A stretch of DNA of 64,000 nucleotides, from positions 124,001 to 188,000 of the forward strand of contig NZ_JACHLI010000002.1 of NCBI RefSeq assembly GCF_014204515.1. The letters run 5' to 3'. Position numbers and translations under genes: made by a program. Below are positions 62,376-64,000 of this stretch, piece by piece (positions within the stretch are counted from its first letter, which is position 1; each line of letters starts with the position of its first letter). The notes beneath the pieces are model-generated. The model saw only the letters and a list, made by a program, of their open reading frames with translations. It did not search any database and was not told the origin of the DNA. This stretch comes from Pseudomonas nitroreducens. Its GTDB lineage: Bacteria; Pseudomonadota; Gammaproteobacteria; Pseudomonadales; Pseudomonadaceae.

Positions 62376-63004
62376 TCGCAAATCTCCTGCGTGATCCTGG
62401 GATTGTCCGGGCTACTACGTTGGCGACCCGGGTTTTGAACTGGCAACGGTCTGTTTTTTGTTTTAAGAGCTTGTCGTATGACCGGGTTGTGACCCGGCGG
62501 CCGCGGCATTGTGCAATCGAACCTGGAGGGCATCAAGAAGTTCTGGAGTGGCACCAAGCGATAACTACAAGTCACGTTTGGACCCGTAGTTTTCCGGTCG
62601 CCACCGAGGCCGCGTGGACCCTGGCGTTTAGCCTAATTGCCTATTGTGACCGGACGGAAATGTCATCCTCGCCGTGAATGACCACCCATCAGAGGCTCCC
62701 CATGCCCACCGAAAGGCCCGGTAATCCTGCAACAGGCTCAGGCATAGGTGTTAATTAATGTTTCTAATATGGAGTATGAGTCATTCCTGATGCCTGGATT
62801 TCTGTAGCAGATTTTTTACATTGACTACGGGGTCAGGAAAATTGATCTGAGGCATCAAGACCGCGTGTTACACCGGCTCAGGACCTTGAGAAGAGGTTTA
62901 GCAGAATCTGCGGATTTATCCGCAGAAGGTAGGAATGGCGCAGAAAAAACAACGGCCACCGCTATCGGGTGGCCGCTGGGGGTGAGACAGGGTGTCGCGG
63001 GGGA
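62376..63004. other. Intergenic region between pntAA and sco1
   Basis: Apart from the sco1 terminator near 62942-62976, this 629-bp stretch has no recognisable gene or repeat. It is AT-richer around 62740-62840 (TTAATTAATGTTTCTAATATG). The pnt promoter should lie in its left part. A small RNA cannot be excluded. Confidence 0.5.
62942..62976 (-). terminator. Rho-independent terminator after sco1
   Basis: Stem CGGCCACC/GGTGGCCG, followed on the minus strand by TTGTTTTTTC. It is about 30 bp after the sco1 stop. Confidence 0.9.
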
Positions 63005-63640
63005 TCAGTTGCCGACGCTGACCACGCTGGGCAACTGGGCGACCAGCTTGTCGTTGTGCAGCGGGGCGCGGACGAAGCCGTGCTGGGTGCCGTCCGGTCC
63101 GATCAGCACCAGGTTGCCGCTGTGATCCACGGTGTAGTTGGGCTTGCTGGTGTCCGCCGGGATGTAGGGGATGCTCATGGCATTGGCCAGCTTCTGCACG
63201 CTTTCTTCCGAGCCGGTGATGCCCTTGAAGCCGGCATTGAAGAAGCCGAGGTATTCCTTGAGGCGTGGCGCGGTATCGCGGTGCGGGTCGACGCTGACGA
63301 ACACCACCTGCAGGTTCTTCGCTACTTCCGGCGGCAGCTTGGTCTGCAACTCGCGCAACTGCGCCAGGGTGGTGGGGCAGACGTCCGGGCAGAAGGTGTA
63401 GCCGAAGAACAGCAGGGACCACTTGTCCTTCAGGCTGGCGGTCTGGAACGGTTGGCCGTCCTGGTCGGTGAAGCTGAGGTCGGGGACGCTGCGGGTCTGC
63501 GGCAGGATCACGATGCCGGCGTCGAGCAGCACGGTCGGATCGAGCTGGTGGCGCTGGTTGAGCACCTTCTGGACGGTGAGGCCGAGGATCAGGGCGACGA
63601 TGGCGACGAGGATGATGACGGTCTTGTTGACTCGGGACAT
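63005..63640 (-). CDS. SCO1/SenC copper chaperone for cytochrome oxidase
   Basis: This 211-residue protein has an N-terminal membrane anchor (TVIILVAIVALILGLTVQ, residues 6-23) and a thioredoxin-like domain. The copper ligands are CPDVC (FCPDVCPTTLAQL) and a later histidine (TVDHSGNLVLIGPDG). VFVSVDPHRDTAPRLKEYL is the Sco signature. It delivers copper to the CuA site of cytochrome oxidase. ATG 63640 gives the proper anchor. It is just downstream of cyoE, as in other Pseudomonas with ctaB-sco order. Confidence 0.95.
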   Translation of the reverse strand: MSRVNKTVIILVAIVALILGLTVQKVLNQRHQLDPTVLLDAGIVILPQTRSVPDLSFTDQDGQPFQTASLKDKWSLLFFGYTFCPDVCPTTLAQLRELQTKLPPEVAKNLQVVFVSVDPHRDTAPRLKEYLGFFNAGFKGITGSEESVQKLANAMSIPYIPADTSKPNYTVDHSGNLVLIGPDGTQHGFVRAPLHNDKLVAQLPSVVSVGN

Positions 63641-63712
63641 GGGGTTCTCGTGGGTCGGGACGTCTGGGCTTTGGCTGCCGTTCATCTCCCATGGGTGGCA
63701 TGGGGCGGCGAT

Positions 63713-63774
63713 GTTCGCGAGCAAGCTCGCTCCTGCAGGGGCGAACTATGCAGGAGCGAGCTTGCCCGCGAACC
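63713..63774. repeat. REP-type palindrome pair (family A)
   Basis: Inverted units at 63713-63738 (TTCGCGAGCAAGCTCGCTCC) and 63749-63774 (GCAGGAGCGAGCTTGCCCGC) between cyoE and sco1. Confidence 0.82.
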
Positions 63775-63775
63775 C

Positions 63776-64000
63776 TCAGTAGTTCAGGTGCAGCGGCAGG
63801 TAGTGGTCCACCAGCAGCGCGATGAACAGCAGGAACAGGTAGGCGATAGAGTACTTGAAGGTCTTGATCGCCGCATGGGGTCGGCTGCCGCAGTAGAGCG
63901 CCCAGGCCCAGTCGAGGAAGCGCGCGCCCAGGGCCAGGGCGGCAAACAGGTAGACCAGCCCGGCCATGTGGATGGCGAAGGGCATCAGCGTCACGGCGAA
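63776..64000 (-). CDS. cyoE: Protoheme IX farnesyltransferase (heme O synthase), C-terminal part
   Basis: The 3' end of a minus-strand gene that continues past the window, so the start is not seen. The 74 visible codons contain AIHMAGLVYLFAALALGARF, ALYCGSRPHAAIKTFKYSIA and the C-terminus LLVDHYLPLHLNY, matching CyoE/CtaB. The enzyme adds the farnesyl group to heme B for heme O/A oxidases. In the next place sco1 follows, a usual order. No internal ATG should be taken as the start. Confidence 0.88.
   Translation of the reverse strand, partial: FAVTLMPFAIHMAGLVYLFAALALGARFLDWAWALYCGSRPHAAIKTFKYSIAYLFLLFIALLVDHYLPLHLNY

Noticed and set aside
62321..62677. A 118-codon plus-strand frame in the pntAA upstream region
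   Set aside because: It overlaps the start of pntAA on the other strand, has no ribosome site, and its sequence matches nothing recognisable.

Overview
The window is high-GC gammaproteobacterial chromosome and looks like a Pseudomonas of the P. aeruginosa / P. nitroreducens / P. citronellolis group. The evidence is gene content and order: hemF-aroE, a betC choline-sulfatase cluster, trpBA divergent from trpI, dodecin, DUF1161 proteins, osmC, gpuA, three-subunit pnt genes and sco1-cyoE. Dispersed palindromic repeats typical of Pseudomonas are also abundant. I see no rRNA, tRNA, CRISPR array, prophage or insertion sequence. The genus is inferred from remembered family and synteny patterns; no search was run.

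Layout. 1-6.6 kb: the end of hemF, aroE, a choline-sulfate operon (betC, a choline-binding protein and a SulP transporter) and its divergent LysR regulator, which is coupled to a DOPA-dioxygenase-like gene. 6.7-10.9 kb: a complete iron cell-surface-signalling locus (ECF sigma, FecR, and an IutA/ChtA-like receptor that carries a signalling domain). 10.9-15.3 kb: a small monooxygenase, an AraC regulator, a VOC protein and a DUF945 protein. 15.3-18.5 kb: trpA, trpB and trpI. 18.5-22.5 kb: a second sigma/FecR/receptor locus on the minus strand with a Fur-like box before the sigma gene. 22.6-26.4 kb: small stress and envelope proteins (dodecin, two DUF1161, OsmC, two paralogous lipoproteins, a metallopeptidase lipoprotein). 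26.8-29.6 kb: two translationally linked DUF1254 proteins.

29.8-42.4 kb is a catabolic region. It holds a 3-hydroxyacyl-CoA dehydrogenase, an acyl-CoA synthetase, a divergent IclR regulator, two acyl-CoA dehydrogenases, a two-domain enoyl-CoA hydratase/3-hydroxyacyl-CoA dehydrogenase, and a DUF1329/DUF1302 envelope pair. Together these give activation and beta-oxidation of an unidentified carboxylic acid. A near-identical 17-bp sequence lies before both the synthetase operon and the beta-oxidation operon, and I propose it as the IclR operator.

42.5-53.3 kb is a mosaic of regulators (two AraC, four LysR), an epoxide-hydrolase-like enzyme, an ElaA acetyltransferase, a DUF2218 protein, a ParE-type toxin/antitoxin pair in an AT-richer patch, gpuA with a LysR gene, and a GFA-family protein. 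53.5-57.4 kb carries a DUF4105 (Lnb_N) periplasmic protein with three DUF2388 paralogues, then two DUF1127 mini-proteins whose upstream regions share AACTGTAC-type motifs. 57.7-64 kb holds a succinate CoA-transferase-like gene, pntB/pntAB/pntAA, sco1 and the 3' end of a heme O synthase gene.

Most intergenic space longer than 150 bp is filled by four families of inverted repeats: short REP-type palindromes (A), an about 82-bp palindrome (B), an about 115-145-bp paired-hairpin element (C, six full copies and one half copy) and an about 72-bp palindrome (D).
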